64,000 nucleotides of DNA from Clavelina lepadiformis (taxonomy: Eukaryota; Chordata; Ascidiacea; Aplousobranchia; Clavelinidae), in contig NC_135242.1 of NCBI RefSeq assembly GCF_947623445.1, positions 15,438,001 to 15,502,000 of the forward strand, in the 5' to 3' direction. Position numbers and translations under genes: made by a program. Shown one piece after another: positions 11,733 to 29,858 of the stretch; within the stretch, counting starts at the first letter, position 1; every line of letters starts with the position of its first letter. The notes beneath the pieces are model-generated. The model made no database searches and was not told the origin of the DNA. It saw only the letters and a program-made list of their open reading frames with translations.

Positions 11733-13634
11733 CTCCAATCCCTTGAGTTAGGGTCGCAAAATCAATATTAGGAAAACTGGAGTGCCGACATAATGCATAT
11801 TGTTGATTTATTTTACTTGTCCTGGTTTATGGTACACAAGCCAATAAACACGGATTCCGTACAGAATGAACACTTATATCCAGGGTTGCCATACCGTCCT
11901 TATTTCTAAGATTTGTCCTTATTTTGAAGGTCCATGTCTCGGAAAATATTTTTGTCCTTTTTTCTAAGACACGTCCTTATTTTCACTTGAGTCCTTATGT
12001 TTAGGGCAGAGGTTTCTATTTTGGGCATTTCGACGGCATTTCTTCTTTCATTTGCTAGTTATCCTTATTTTTGAGTCCAGTCCAATAACAACAATGCTTA
12101 TATCTCCCATCTCAGATCTTAAGGGTTTTAGCGCACACTATGGAGATTAAAAATTGATGTAAAACTTGCTCAGGGTGAGTCTGTTGATTTGAGACAAGAC
12201 TTACAAGTGTGTTACAAATTTGCAAAATTTAACTAAGTGAGGGGCAAGTCCAAAAACAAGAATAGTTAAATGCATTAAATCAAAGAAAAGGTGCCACTAA
12301 GTATACTGGTGAAAAGATTTGTACTAATATGTAATGGTTAAGCAGTTATTGCCATAAATAATGGTCACAAAAAATTCTAATTTATCGCTTAATTAGGAAT
12401 GTTTTCTGTAACAGACAAGTAAATAGTGATGATGAATTCAATGTTTTCTGTCATTTTGTGCTAACCGTATCGATCGTGGCATGGTTATCTGGTACTGTAT
12501 CAGTTTCAGTTATAGGGACCATTCGAATTTTATGACCAAAATGGTCTGGTCCCGAGGTGGCAACAATAGCGGAGTGTACAGCATTCAAACTTTCAAAAAA
12601 AAAATTATTCTAAAATGTTTTAAAATACTAAATTATTCTACTTCGCACATCCCAAATCTCCATATGTATGCTTTCAAAATTGTTTGCTACATAGTACACA
12701 GTAAGAAGTCAAGGTCAATAATAAGGAAACCGCTACCTTATTATTTCCCAGTTTACACAAAAATAAATCCCAAATTTATTCAAAATAACTGTTGATCACG
12801 CAATGCTTGCAATGATCAAAATATGGATATGATCAACATCCACTCATTCCGGGAACATTTTAATCTACTCTGCAATGATACACATACTCAAGATTTGCAT
12901 TTAGCTGCAGTCTTCGGTTTCTTCTTCTAACCGCTTGCTTTGGTGTCCCTCCAAATTGCATTCTTCAGTCGCAATAGAGCAAGATAAAGAACACTACATA
13001 AAACTTTACCTATAAAATATAGATTATAAGACAAGAGTGGCATGTAGATGAACAAAACAAAACCTTTATTTGCTCCCAGTTTATGCCATTGAGTGTGGTA
13101 ATAAATGGCAACGTCACAACACAAAGAAATTGATTGAAGTTATAAAAATGGAAACACATTGCTACGAAAAGGCAATTCACATTTAGTACAAGTACAGTAA
13201 AAAACAACATACCTAATGTAACCGAAATTGCGCTCAGGACTCGGTCCAGTTTGACGTCAGTATTTTATGACCAATTATATGTTTAGGTAATATAAATGCT
13301 GTACAACAAAAGATTATTTCTTTGAAAACATAAAGATGTTTGATACATGATAAATGACGTATATACAATACACATTCGTATTACATACATATGTATATAT
13401 AAATAAATGTACAGACCATAAAAAATATATAAACAAGACAAAAATTCAACAAACATTGGACAAATAACTGACTGGCTCATTCTTATGTTTTCTGTTTAAT
13501 AAATTTTTTTCCAGGTGGCACTTAATAAAAATGCAGTGGAAACTTGGCCAGTTGAAATAGCTTCGAAAATTTCCAGTTCAGGGTAATTGCCATGCATTCT
13601 ATGTTACCTGTAATAATACTACCATGTAATTGTA
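11733..13634. other. Intergenic repeat-rich stretch between a MITE and NSMCE1
   Basis: Contains a hAT-like left end (CCAGGGTTCTCCAATCCC, about 11733) without a clear right end, and a block at about 11880-12080 that begins CAGGGTTGCCATACCGTCC and repeats the words TCCTTATTTT/GTCCTTAT several times, a repeat of unknown class. Open frames of 65-104 codons here (for example 12481-12795) are AT-driven and lack any family resemblance. Confidence 0.4.
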
Positions 13635-14387
13635 TCATCTATGTTCCTTCCCACTAATCAACGCACCGCTAATAGGTTTATATTTATTAGGCCATGCATG
13701 GCCACATGAAAAACACTTGGGCTCTGTTGTGTTTTTAAAGCCCTGTGCTGCACAAAAGTTATGAATACACGCATTACAGTGTTCACAACTCTGTCCATAA
13801 AAAACCAACAAATTACAGAGTTTACAACTTTTTACACATCCTTCATGAGCTACAGAAAGGTAATGCTCAAGCTCCAGTATTGACCGAGGTGACATAACAA
13901 TCATTCCATTATTATCATAAAACCACTGGTCATTTACCAAACGAGAAAGCAGTTTCTTTGCATCACTTTTAGAAAGCTTTGGGGTAAGAGAATCAGCAAT
14001 GTTTAAGATATCAATAGATGAAGCACATCCTGGATTGTCAGTGTCACTGGAAAGAACAATCAGATCCAAAATTTTTCGAAAAAAATCCATTTCAACACGA
14101 GAATAATTACCATTAATAACCAAGCGATTTAAAACGTTTTCAACCATGCTAACCAAAACAAAAACAGTTTCTCCCGTATCTTCTCGTTTACTTTCTCTAA
14201 CTTTGAAGTGAAAGGAAAGCAACTGAGTATTTATAGTTCCAATAAAATCCTGCAGGGTACTATTGCCATCATCACCAGTAAGTTCACAAAACTTCTCACA
14301 AATGCGAGCACATTCTGTATGACTTATTATACCTCTGCTCATAATTGTTTGAAGAAAATATATGTGTGCAGTTTTGTAAGAACTCAT
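13635..14387 (-). CDS. NSMCE1: NSE1, RING-like subunit of the SMC5/6 complex
   Basis: Single-exon gene of 250 codons. NSE1 binds NSE3 (MAGE) and NSE4 in the SMC5/6 complex, which acts on chromosomes in recombinational repair; its RING-like domain supports ubiquitin ligase activity. The N-terminal two thirds match the winged-helix part of the family (SHTECARICEKFC, then a stretch like human NSE1 containing ASSIDILNIADSL and SRSILELEHYL-type residues). The C-terminus carries the variant RING pattern: CKLC, GQSCEHC, H-x2-C (IHNFC), CFSC, followed by HAWPNKYKP. All eight zinc ligands are present. The start MSSYKTAHIYFLQ aligns with the human N-terminus and length (266) is close, so no exon seems to be missing. 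The vertebrate gene is spliced; the lack of introns here is notable. Confidence 0.93.
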   Translation of the reverse strand: MSSYKTAHIYFLQTIMSRGIISHTECARICEKFCELTGDDGNSTLQDFIGTINTQLLSFHFKVRESKREDTGETVFVLVSMVENVLNRLVINGNYSRVEMDFFRKILDLIVLSSDTDNPGCASSIDILNIADSLTPKLSKSDAKKLLSRLVNDQWFYDNNGMIVMSPRSILELEHYLSVAHEGCVKSCKLCNLLVFYGQSCEHCNACIHNFCAAQGFKNTTEPKCFSCGHAWPNKYKPISGALISGKEHR

Positions 14388-16034
14388 TTTATCCGTCTTC
14401 TATTCTGGTAAGACATTAATCCTAAATAAACAAAACATATATTTTTAGAACCTTGCAGAAGTTCAAGCTAAAACGAATGGTAAAAAATAGGTGCTAGGTA
14501 AGTACAATTTTTTTGGTGAAATAATCACAGTTCACAATTTCTCGCAAAAACCTGCTTATAATTATGATAAAAATCCTAGAGCAGGTAGAGTGCTGTCATA
14601 GGCTGTATCTTGCTTTTTTATTTTTTTATACACTGATTATACTATGGGTTAACCACCATTTAATCATTTAATAAAATACAAAAGAAAATACTCTCATAGA
14701 TGTAAATTAAACTAAGATTATGTTTAGTAACTGTGCAGTTTTCTTTCTCCCCGCCTTTTTGCTCACAAGCAGTTCAATGTCGGGAGTCTGGGAGCGATAC
14801 TGGGTCAGTACTCTCTGATTATTGTAGGCCTAGTTTTTTGAACTAGGTTACATTTTAAATTAAAATTTATTGACAACCTTGCACTAAAGTACCAGATGGA
14901 TTATTTAAACTTGCTTTTCACTTAAATTCCAAACCGGTAATTCATTTTCATTGTGTCATAATTAAAACGTTTAATTAATATCGGTCTAGTGGGAATACAT
15001 TATTACCAGAGGTGGGCAGGTGCAGTATACAAGTGCAAGCACAACCAGATGATGTTACAATTTGAGTAGCGGGGATGACTGTGGTTGTGCACGTATATCG
15101 TTTTAAGAAGTAGGCTACGGTTACAAAAGTTCATTTTAATGAAACCTTATTGCTCTAACGTCAACTTTTTCAATGCACAAATATTTATCAAAGTCGCACA
15201 TGTTTTGACCTTAAGGAACCTGTAGTTGGGTCAGGTTTGAGATAAAAATCGCACTTGAAAGATCATCCTTTATTCAAAAGGTATAGCCTACCGAGTAGCG
15301 ACAAAGTTTCAAACTACTTTTTGAAACGGTACCGAATACCGGTATCGTAAGTACATTATTTGCCAAGTACCGGTAGCCTACCGACGGGACTTTCAAAGTA
15401 CCGACTGCATGCCCACATCTGATTAGGCTATTACATTGCATTCAATTAGTACAATCTGCTTGGTGTATGGACACCTGCACTCATGTACCCAAATCAAAAT
15501 AATTTTCAGTTTCATTATGTCAATTTATGTGTGAGTCTATACACTATTAGGAAAATATAGTAAAAGTCCTAAGGACCCCTAAAAAGTACTCCAGCTATGG
15601 GAACCATCACTGTTCGAATTGCAACTTCGCAGTTGGCAAACTTGGACGGGCCAACGTTTTTACCACTGTGGGATTTTCATGTTTTTGGCAAGAGCATGTT
15701 TTCCCGCCACATAAAAAGCTCCTTTCCATTTCCACCATAGACATCGGACATATAAACATAATGCCCGACTTGGCAGCCTAAAAAGTGAAGCAAGCATGCG
15801 ATTGACCAAAAGGCCCCAAGATGTTTAAAAATGCATGGGCGTAAGCCGTTAGGGAACGCTTCCAAAGATTGTTTGCCATAGAGTATTTTTCGTAGAATAA
15901 AGGCAATTTTGTTTTGTAAAGCAAAGTGGAAGTGACATATTTATCGCGTTATTTGTGTCTTATTTAGTGTCTGAATATTTGTAAATGCAGCGATAGGGTA
16001 GACCTGAAGAGGCTTTGACTTATTTCATGAGTAT
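14388..16034. other. Intergenic stretch with a decayed MITE
   Basis: A decayed inverted-end element spans about 15008-15422, from CAGAGGTGGGCAG to TGCCCACATCTG; the flanks do not give a clean 8-bp duplication. Its left part (about 15030-15085) is related to 24450-24510, and its right part with TTTTTGAAACGGTAC resembles 8066-8120. No coding exon supported. Confidence 0.45.
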
Positions 16035-16245
16035 CTCAACTTATGAGGGTGTCTTCAAATATCTTAACATTTACCTGTACAATTATCTGACTCTATTGTT
16101 ACGTGCGGTTAGAATACTCTTAATCTTTTGTCAGCCGAAAGGTTTTAATTTTACAACAGAAATAGTTTACAAGAAAAGGTCTTTGTTATAGGTGCTGTAC
16201 ACTTTATCAATATTACAAATAACCAAGAACATAAGTAATACTACT
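16035..16245 (+). repeat. Left arm of a dispersed inverted repeat (partner at 25728-25935)
   Basis: The reverse complement of this block reappears at 25728-25935 with many small differences. Shared landmarks are CTGACTCTATTG beside GCGGTTAG, the tract around TTGTCA-CCGAAAGGTTTTAAT, and AAATAACCAAGAACATAAGTAATACTAC in part. The two arms point towards each other and flank SPG7. No coding sequence. Confidence 0.75.
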
Positions 16246-17271
16246 GCTCATAAGATGTCTAATACACGAGTTGCAATCACCATGACTAGCTCAGGCAGTT
16301 CGTCTGTTGATTTCGCTGATTCACGCAGTTACGCTCTTTATCTCGATGATTCACTGGATTAAATCTGCTCGCTGGTATAATTGCTAATATAACGTGAAAG
16401 CCCTGGGAACGAAAATGTTCAACAAAAAAAGGCGCTGCGATTCGTTGCAGCTGCAACGGGCCAAACAATATTTTGACAAGGTAAGATAAAGAAGCTAAAG
16501 CTGAAACATTGAGAGATGATAAATAATGATCAGTGGTAAAGTTAAGAAGCGGGCAATTCTAATAAAGTCTATCTATTTTATCAGCACAGATGCTGGAAAA
16601 CAATATGGGAACGTACTAAAAAGGAGTGTTCACACGAAGTTATTTAGAGCAAGTTTCCAAACATCAAACGACAGTTGAAGTGTTTATCAAAAAACAAGCT
16701 CATAAACTTCAATCAATAACTAGAAAACATTTTTCCAAGAAATGTTGTAATGGTATTAGAAATGCCATAATAAATGAACACTATAGATGCGAGCTATAGT
16801 GGAGTTGGCATGTTTTCTGTGACTTCTGATTGATTAACTACAATATAGACATCATCGTTAAATCAACGTATTTAAAATTTTGTAAGCATTATGAAAGAGA
16901 TTCGAATGCTGGTTTTTTGTTTCATTTGACTTGGACAAAAATTACAAAAGGGTTGCAGCTCGTATCTACGAGGTCCGGTTCCCTACGTTTAAGGCAAAAA
17001 ATAAAATGAAACCAAGCAGAAATGGTGGCACGCCATCCCTCTGCTGAAAGACAACAGTGATTTCGATAAATAAAATTTTAATTGTGAAAAGTATACATGA
17101 GGAAACTCTCGTTTTATGAACTTCAATAACACAGTTGCGTACTATGCAGTTCTAGTCCAATTCTCATGATTTTGAACAATGAGCGGTGGTCGTAGCGGTT
17201 TTCTACGTGTAAGGTCATCAATTAGATTCACAAACCATCACTGTAACATTAACATGACGGACATCTTTAAC

Positions 17272-24294
<7,023 letters not shown>

Positions 24295-24659
24295 CGTGAT
24301 CAGTCACAGCCTATACCATAGCCCTAATCCTCATAAATATAACTGATGAAGTCACTCACAAAAAATATTTAAGCATTAGGCCTCAGAGGCTATAGCCAAT
24401 ATGACTAACAAAAAATCCATAACCTTTATCACTGAAAAAAGCGGGTCTATAGTACACAAGTGCACAAACAGATGACGTCACAGTTTAAGCAGCTGGGGTC
24501 TACTATATAAAGGCATCCTGTATATGTGCATTTGTATAGTAGACTCGTTCTTTGTAAGTTAATATTTTGTATTTGATCAGGGACTTCCAAGTGTTTAGAT
24601 ATCCTTGGTTCTGATCAGTAATTTAGTAATTTTGAATGTAGAGGGTTACGAGTGATCTC

Positions 24660-25170
24660 GGTACAAAGTGAAATCGGTATACTTTTTGAATAGCGGTTTG
24701 GTACAAGATTTTTTCAATTTTATTCCCCTCCCTCCTTTCCTTCGGTCTCATTTTTTCTTTCTTTCTTCTCACTCATGCGTATATTACTATGTTTTCACCG
24801 ACGGCAGATGTCTCGTTTTAATGCCATGCGGCCACTATGGACGAAAGTACTGTAAAAGTGTAAAACAATGGACTAATACCAAGATTAGTCTATGCTATTT
24901 AGACCAGACGTCTGGTACATTGACAACTAGACATATGAATAAACTGTAAAAATAACAAAGATATCATATCGGCTATTTCGTACAGCTATTTCTTTCAATG
25001 GTTAGTTTTTTAACCATAGCATGTTGCAAATTTAAATAGCATTAGAACGAACGTTTCTGCCGACAGCGAGGAGAAAAAAAACATAAACGAGAGCAAAGGA
25101 AGGAGATAGGAGAGAAAATATCTTGTGTGGAAACCACTATTGAAAAAGCGTACCGATATCACTGGTAACC
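24660..25170. mobile_element. Fold-back (long inverted repeat) element upstream of SPG7
   Basis: About 130 bases at 24660-24790 recur in inverted form at about 25045-25170. Paired words include AATAGCGGTTTGGTACAAGAT against the reverse complement of ATCTTGTGTGGAAACCACTATT, the pyrimidine run CCCTCCCTCCTTTCC against GGAAGGAGATAGGAG, and GACGGCAG/CTGCCGAC. The spacer is about 250 bases. The sequence just left (24440-24530) is related to 15020-15090. No open frame of note; a non-autonomous fold-back or MITE-like element is likely. It lies a few hundred bases upstream of the SPG7 start. Confidence 0.6.
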
Positions 25171-25727
25171 AATGTAGAATTTACTAATAGTGGATCCAGC
25201 AAAGCCAATACATCACTTGGTGTCTGCCAGACACAGCAATTGGTTAAAAGCAGCGTCATTGTATGTAGGTCACGTAGCTTAGCCACAAACAATTTGTCCA
25301 CTGTACACTATCGGTGCCGTGATTTATTTATCACCGATTTTACAAAATTAAAAAACTGAGTAACGTGACACTAATTTATGGAAAGTGAGAAATTACGGAG
25401 AATTTTTTTTATGCTTGTAGTAATTGAATTCACAAATATACTTGGTATTATTTAACTTAACCTCTTAGCTATAAAAAAATTTCTAAAATCTCTTGGAAAA
25501 AGTTTTTGTTGGCGCAATGATTTATTTATAGCAGTTTTTACGCAATGAGGATACTTAGGAAGGTAACATTATTTTACGGAAATTACGGGATAATTTTCCC
25601 AACAAGTTATACTCAATGTACAACAACAAAATTTATACCATCACATGCAGAATTTCATCCTTTATAACATACTTTTATACTGCGTTATTTAGCCAAAAAT
25701 TGTTCTAGTAACTGAACCTTTATTGCG

Positions 25728-25935
25728 GTGTAGTATTACTTATGTTCTTGGTTATTTGTAATATTAAGAAAGTTTAAAGCACCTACTATAAAAACCTTTT
25801 CTTGTAAACTATTTCTATTGTAATATTAAAACCTTTCGGATGACAAAAAGTTGGAGTATTCTAACCGCACGCAGCAATAGAGTCAGATAACTCTACAGGT
25901 AAATTAAGTGAAGACGCCATCATAAGCTAAGATAA
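25728..25935 (-). repeat. Right arm of the dispersed inverted repeat (partner at 16035-16245)
   Basis: Diverged reverse-complement copy of 16035-16245; see that entry. Landmarks here are AGTATTACTTATGTTCTTGG and CTAACCGCACG followed by AATAGAGTCAGATAA. Confidence 0.75.
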
Positions 25936-26639
25936 AAAAGAGCTCTACAGATCACGTTTGTTATCCTTAGGAAAAAACGTATATACGTGTGATAATCAAG
26001 TTATAGGTAGTGTAATATTAATAGTCTACACTCTACACAATAAAATTCGATTTATAGTCTACACATGTGTGATGAATAAGAGAAAAGAAAACAATTTTCG
26101 GTAACTTTGTTTATGACAAGTATTTTATGGATTTTTCAAGATGTGACCGTAACTGCTGTTGAAGATGTGTGCTTGACTTATTTATTTCGATAGGATTAGT
26201 TAACTTTTGTTTCACGAATGGAATACAAAAAATATCCAAAATTTATTTAGATAATACAGTACTGTACAGATTTTTCTACGTATAGCGCTGGGCTTCCTTG
26301 CGTTACAAGTGGTGTTAAACGTAACAGTATTGAACATTATCTTAAAACGTCATCGTCATGTGAGCATATTTCCGTTTCATTTTGTTGCAACAACCTAAGG
26401 TATAGCCTTATATAACTTAGCTTCCAAAGTTAATAGCGAAAAATAAACCATATGTGTTTGTAGCAGTGCTAAATGTACTTTGTACAAAGTAAATAATTTT
26501 CACTCCATTATTTTATCAATGCCTTTATATGTATTATAAAGACATTGATTTTATAATGCAACGCGCTGTTATGATGTCATGCACCACATATTTATAAGCC
26601 AGTGACGCACGATATCACCATGGCGTGTAGAGTGTAGAC

Positions 26640-27072
26640 CAGGGATATCAAACTCAATCGCACCATAGGTCAAAACCCAAAACTTATTTAACGCTGCGGG
26701 CCGTAAGGATAAAACTTGATTGAACGTTTCGTGACACGAGTACATGAATTGGAACAGGCAGCGAAACAACACAAAATTTTTGATGTTAGCAAAAGCATTA
26801 AAGAGTTAACAAACAACAAAGAAAAAAAGCAGCCTAAATTACAAGCATTAGAATAAATCGATTTATTCTATCGTATGATGAGGCAACTGCTGTGCTGCTG
26901 TATTGTGTGAATCGTTATAATCTTGTTTCTAACTTGAAAAAAGTAAGTTATACTGTGCAATGATCTCACGGGCCGGAAATAGTTCAATGTATAAAATAAC
27001 ATTGCGAGCCAAGCTTTAATTATTGTAAAGCGGGCCGGATGTGGCCCGCGGGTCGGGAGTTTGACACGTATG
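26640..27072. mobile_element. hAT-type MITE, near-perfect target duplication
   Basis: Begins CAGGGATATCAAACTC and ends GGGAGTTTGACACGTATG, an imperfect inverted pair. Flanked by GTGTAGAC (26632-26639) and GTGTAGAG (27073-27080), a 7/8 match. Internal words GCGGGCC/GGGCCGG near the ends are typical of this kind of element. A decayed right end of a related copy (GTGGGCTGCAAGTTTGACACC) is at about 40059. Confidence 0.8.
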
Positions 27073-27535
27073 GTGTAGAGTGTAGACTGTAGAGTAATCT
27101 ATGGCGCATAAAATTAATTTGCTTCACATAAAAAAGTATAGGCCTATTTATGGAAATGCTACAGTACCGTATGATATATGTTTCGTCATCACCAATGGGA
27201 GCTAAGATTTTAGTTAAATAAATCTGGCAGCTTTTTAAGATATTTCAATGAACTGTATCGTGTGCAATTTGAGAGTTGTTAATAAATAAAACCCGTGTGC
27301 TGACTATAATCTCTGCGAAACCATCCGGAACAACAAAAATCATCACACATTAATTGATAAAATATTTACTATAAGTTATTTTAACAGTTAACAAAACAGT
27401 TATTACATTGTGACACTAATAAACACCATTATTTATTCATATTTAAGTTTTTCTAAATGAGCTTGTTGGCTCTGAGTCGCGGGAGCCAGAGCACAGAGAT
27501 GAAAGAGCCGTGGCTTGCCGACCTATGTTTCAGAT

Positions 27536-27883
27536 CAGGGGTTCCCAACCGGAGGTACGCGTACCCCTAGTGGTACGCGGGAGCTTTTCAGGTGGTACGC
27601 GAGCAGCTCTCCGTTGCATGCGATATACAGTATAGTAGTATAACAATTTAATTTTGAGTTGCTAAAATATGCGAACAACACTTTTATTTCTTTCCGTACT
27701 AAATTCTCTGCACTCAGTAGGCCTAAGCTACTTTTGTCGATCTTGCTCCCTGCTGTCATTGTTATTAATACAATGCTGCTGTGCGAATATTGGATCAAAT
27801 TAATTATTTTGAAAATAGTGGTACGTGTTGACAATCCGTGGTGGCTAAGTGGTACGAGAACATAAAAAGGTTGGGAACCCCTG
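27536..27883. mobile_element. hAT-type MITE with 8-bp target duplication
   Basis: Starts CAGGGGTTCCCAACC and ends GGTTGGGAACCCCTG, a perfect 15-base inverted repeat. Flanks are TTTCAGAT and TTTTAGAT (7/8). GGTACGCG is repeated several times close to the left end and GTGGTACG near the right end. The 348-bp body is non-coding. Because the ends are perfect, it is one of the younger elements in the window. Confidence 0.9.
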
Positions 27884-28062
27884 TTTTAGATAAAGAAAGA
27901 GTATGAAATACATGACTGGAAACAATGACGTAACAATGCTATAGAATAGCATTTCGTCCTACATTACGCTTCAGTACACACATGGTTTTTCTTTTATACT
28001 CTTTAATCTTTTATTATTATCTTATCTATTATCTTTTCTTTTATATAATTTAGATTTTAAAT

Positions 28063-28399
28063 CATGGTTTCTCAAACTATGGGTCGCGAATCCGTTTGGG
28101 GTCGCAAAGTGTAATTTTAGGGTTGTGAAGGAAATTTAACTTTTATTAATTGAATTATTTTTTTTGTTAATTTCTGATTCGCTTTACTGTTTTCATTACG
28201 TCGATCTTTTATTACTGGGCAGTTACTTTTGTGGATTGTATGTATTTATATGATTTTGCGATAGACAAAAGTGATATACTTGAGATTTGTGATGAAACGT
28301 ATATTGTTTTAATATCATTAACGTGTAGGCTACCCATCAGGGGGCCGCATAGAATTTTTTTTAATGGGGACGTAGAACCAATAAGTTTGAGAAGCCCTG
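28063..28399. mobile_element. hAT-like MITE, decayed ends
   Basis: Left end CATGGTTTCTCAAAC followed by TATGGGTCGCG; right end GTTTGAGAAGCCCTG. Flanking 8-mers agree only in the last five bases (TAAAT). Non-coding. Confidence 0.7.
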
Positions 28400-29858
28400 G
28401 TCTAAATAAACTAACAAACTTAAATACGGTACTTTAACAGATTAAAGTAAAAAACTAAAGACGAAAAGCTGGCACTCAAAAGAATGTGAGAAAAAGAAGA
28501 GACTGAAAGAAATTGCGTTTCAGTGTATGTTGAACATTTAAAACCATTTTGCAAAAGTAAGCACGTCATCAGAAAGTAAAGATCAGTTAGTAAATCATGC
28601 TGTACCAGTACCAAAAAGTTAATATTTGTGTGGAAACTGCAAACGCAGTTTTGTCAACATTAGAAGGACAAGATTACTCGCGTTTTAAAAACCGTTTCGA
28701 AGTAAATATTTACTACCACTACATATACTATGGTTGCTACCAGGCATAATAACATCAAATACAAGATTCAACTGCTGAAATAAATAAATAAAGTAATCAG
28801 TTAAACCTTGTATTTTATGTTACTACCAGTTCTTCAGAAACACACCGAAAAAAGTTTAAATGTTAAAGATCGCTTATGACATCAGATACATACGTAACTG
28901 GAGTGGATGTTGCAACCATTTCATGCTAATTCTGTCAAACAAAGATGACCTTTTGCTCTGTGCTTTCTTCTGACATGATAGCCTAACAAGTCTGGCGTAC
29001 TATATATAGATGTTGAGTTGGGCGTTACAAAATTTTGATATCTAAACAAAAGTTCACATTGGGTATGAATTTAGTAAATAAAATAACAGAAAATGAAAAA
29101 TTATTTTAACATAAATTTGTTTGTTAACGTTATTATTTACAAACAAAAAAGTTTTAAACACATGAAAAACAAACATTATTTTTTATTATTAACTCTTTTG
29201 AACCGCCCTATGACCACTTATCAGCTGATACGAAAGCACGTGATACTTCAAAACAATAACAAAGAAACTTCATTTTCACAAATGGCCATGTTCAGTCCAC
29301 GCATTGTTAGTTGTCTATTTATGCAGTGTTCTCTGCACAGCAGCTCACAGTATGGCATCAAGCAATTTTATTTTTTGTAATATGAAGGCTAATTCATGTG
29401 TTACTACCCCTGCAGAACAGCCTTCAACGTTTAATTGAGTATGGGTATAGTAGGCCTGTGTTATTAAAAGTAGGTTAGTTGTTTTTTACTGTGGTCAGAT
29501 ACCGATAGTGTAGAGTCCCTCCGAAACCCATAACTTAAGCATTAGCTGCTAGCCATCGAATGCATTGTTTATAGTTGTGAATTTTTTGTTGTTCTCTGTC
29601 GAAGTAAAATTAGTGCTACTGTAAGCACTTTGTAGCCCTACTGTAAATTGCTATGTTGGACTAAAATAAACATTTGAGAGTGAGCTTTAAATTACACATT
29701 ACGTTTGTTTATTTCACCAGTTCATTTGCAGTGTTGTATAGCCTAGTAAAATTTTGCCTGATATACGCAAACATTTTTGGAGTATTTGTGTGTAGGTTAA
29801 TTATCAACTTATTGCCTGCAAGCATAGTGGTTATTCAAAAACTACCAAAGCAAATAAA
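28400..29858. other. Upstream region of the FBXO25/32-type gene
   Basis: AT-rich, no supported coding exon. Open frames such as 29093-29380 are dominated by Phe, Ile, Leu and Asn codons expected from base composition. The promoter and 5' UTR of the F-box gene should be in the right part, but no clear TATA box or initiator could be assigned. Confidence 0.35.

Noticed and set aside
12481..12795. 104-codon plus-strand open frame.
   Set aside because: Composition is Lys/Ile/Tyr/Asn-rich as expected from AT-rich DNA, with no domain.
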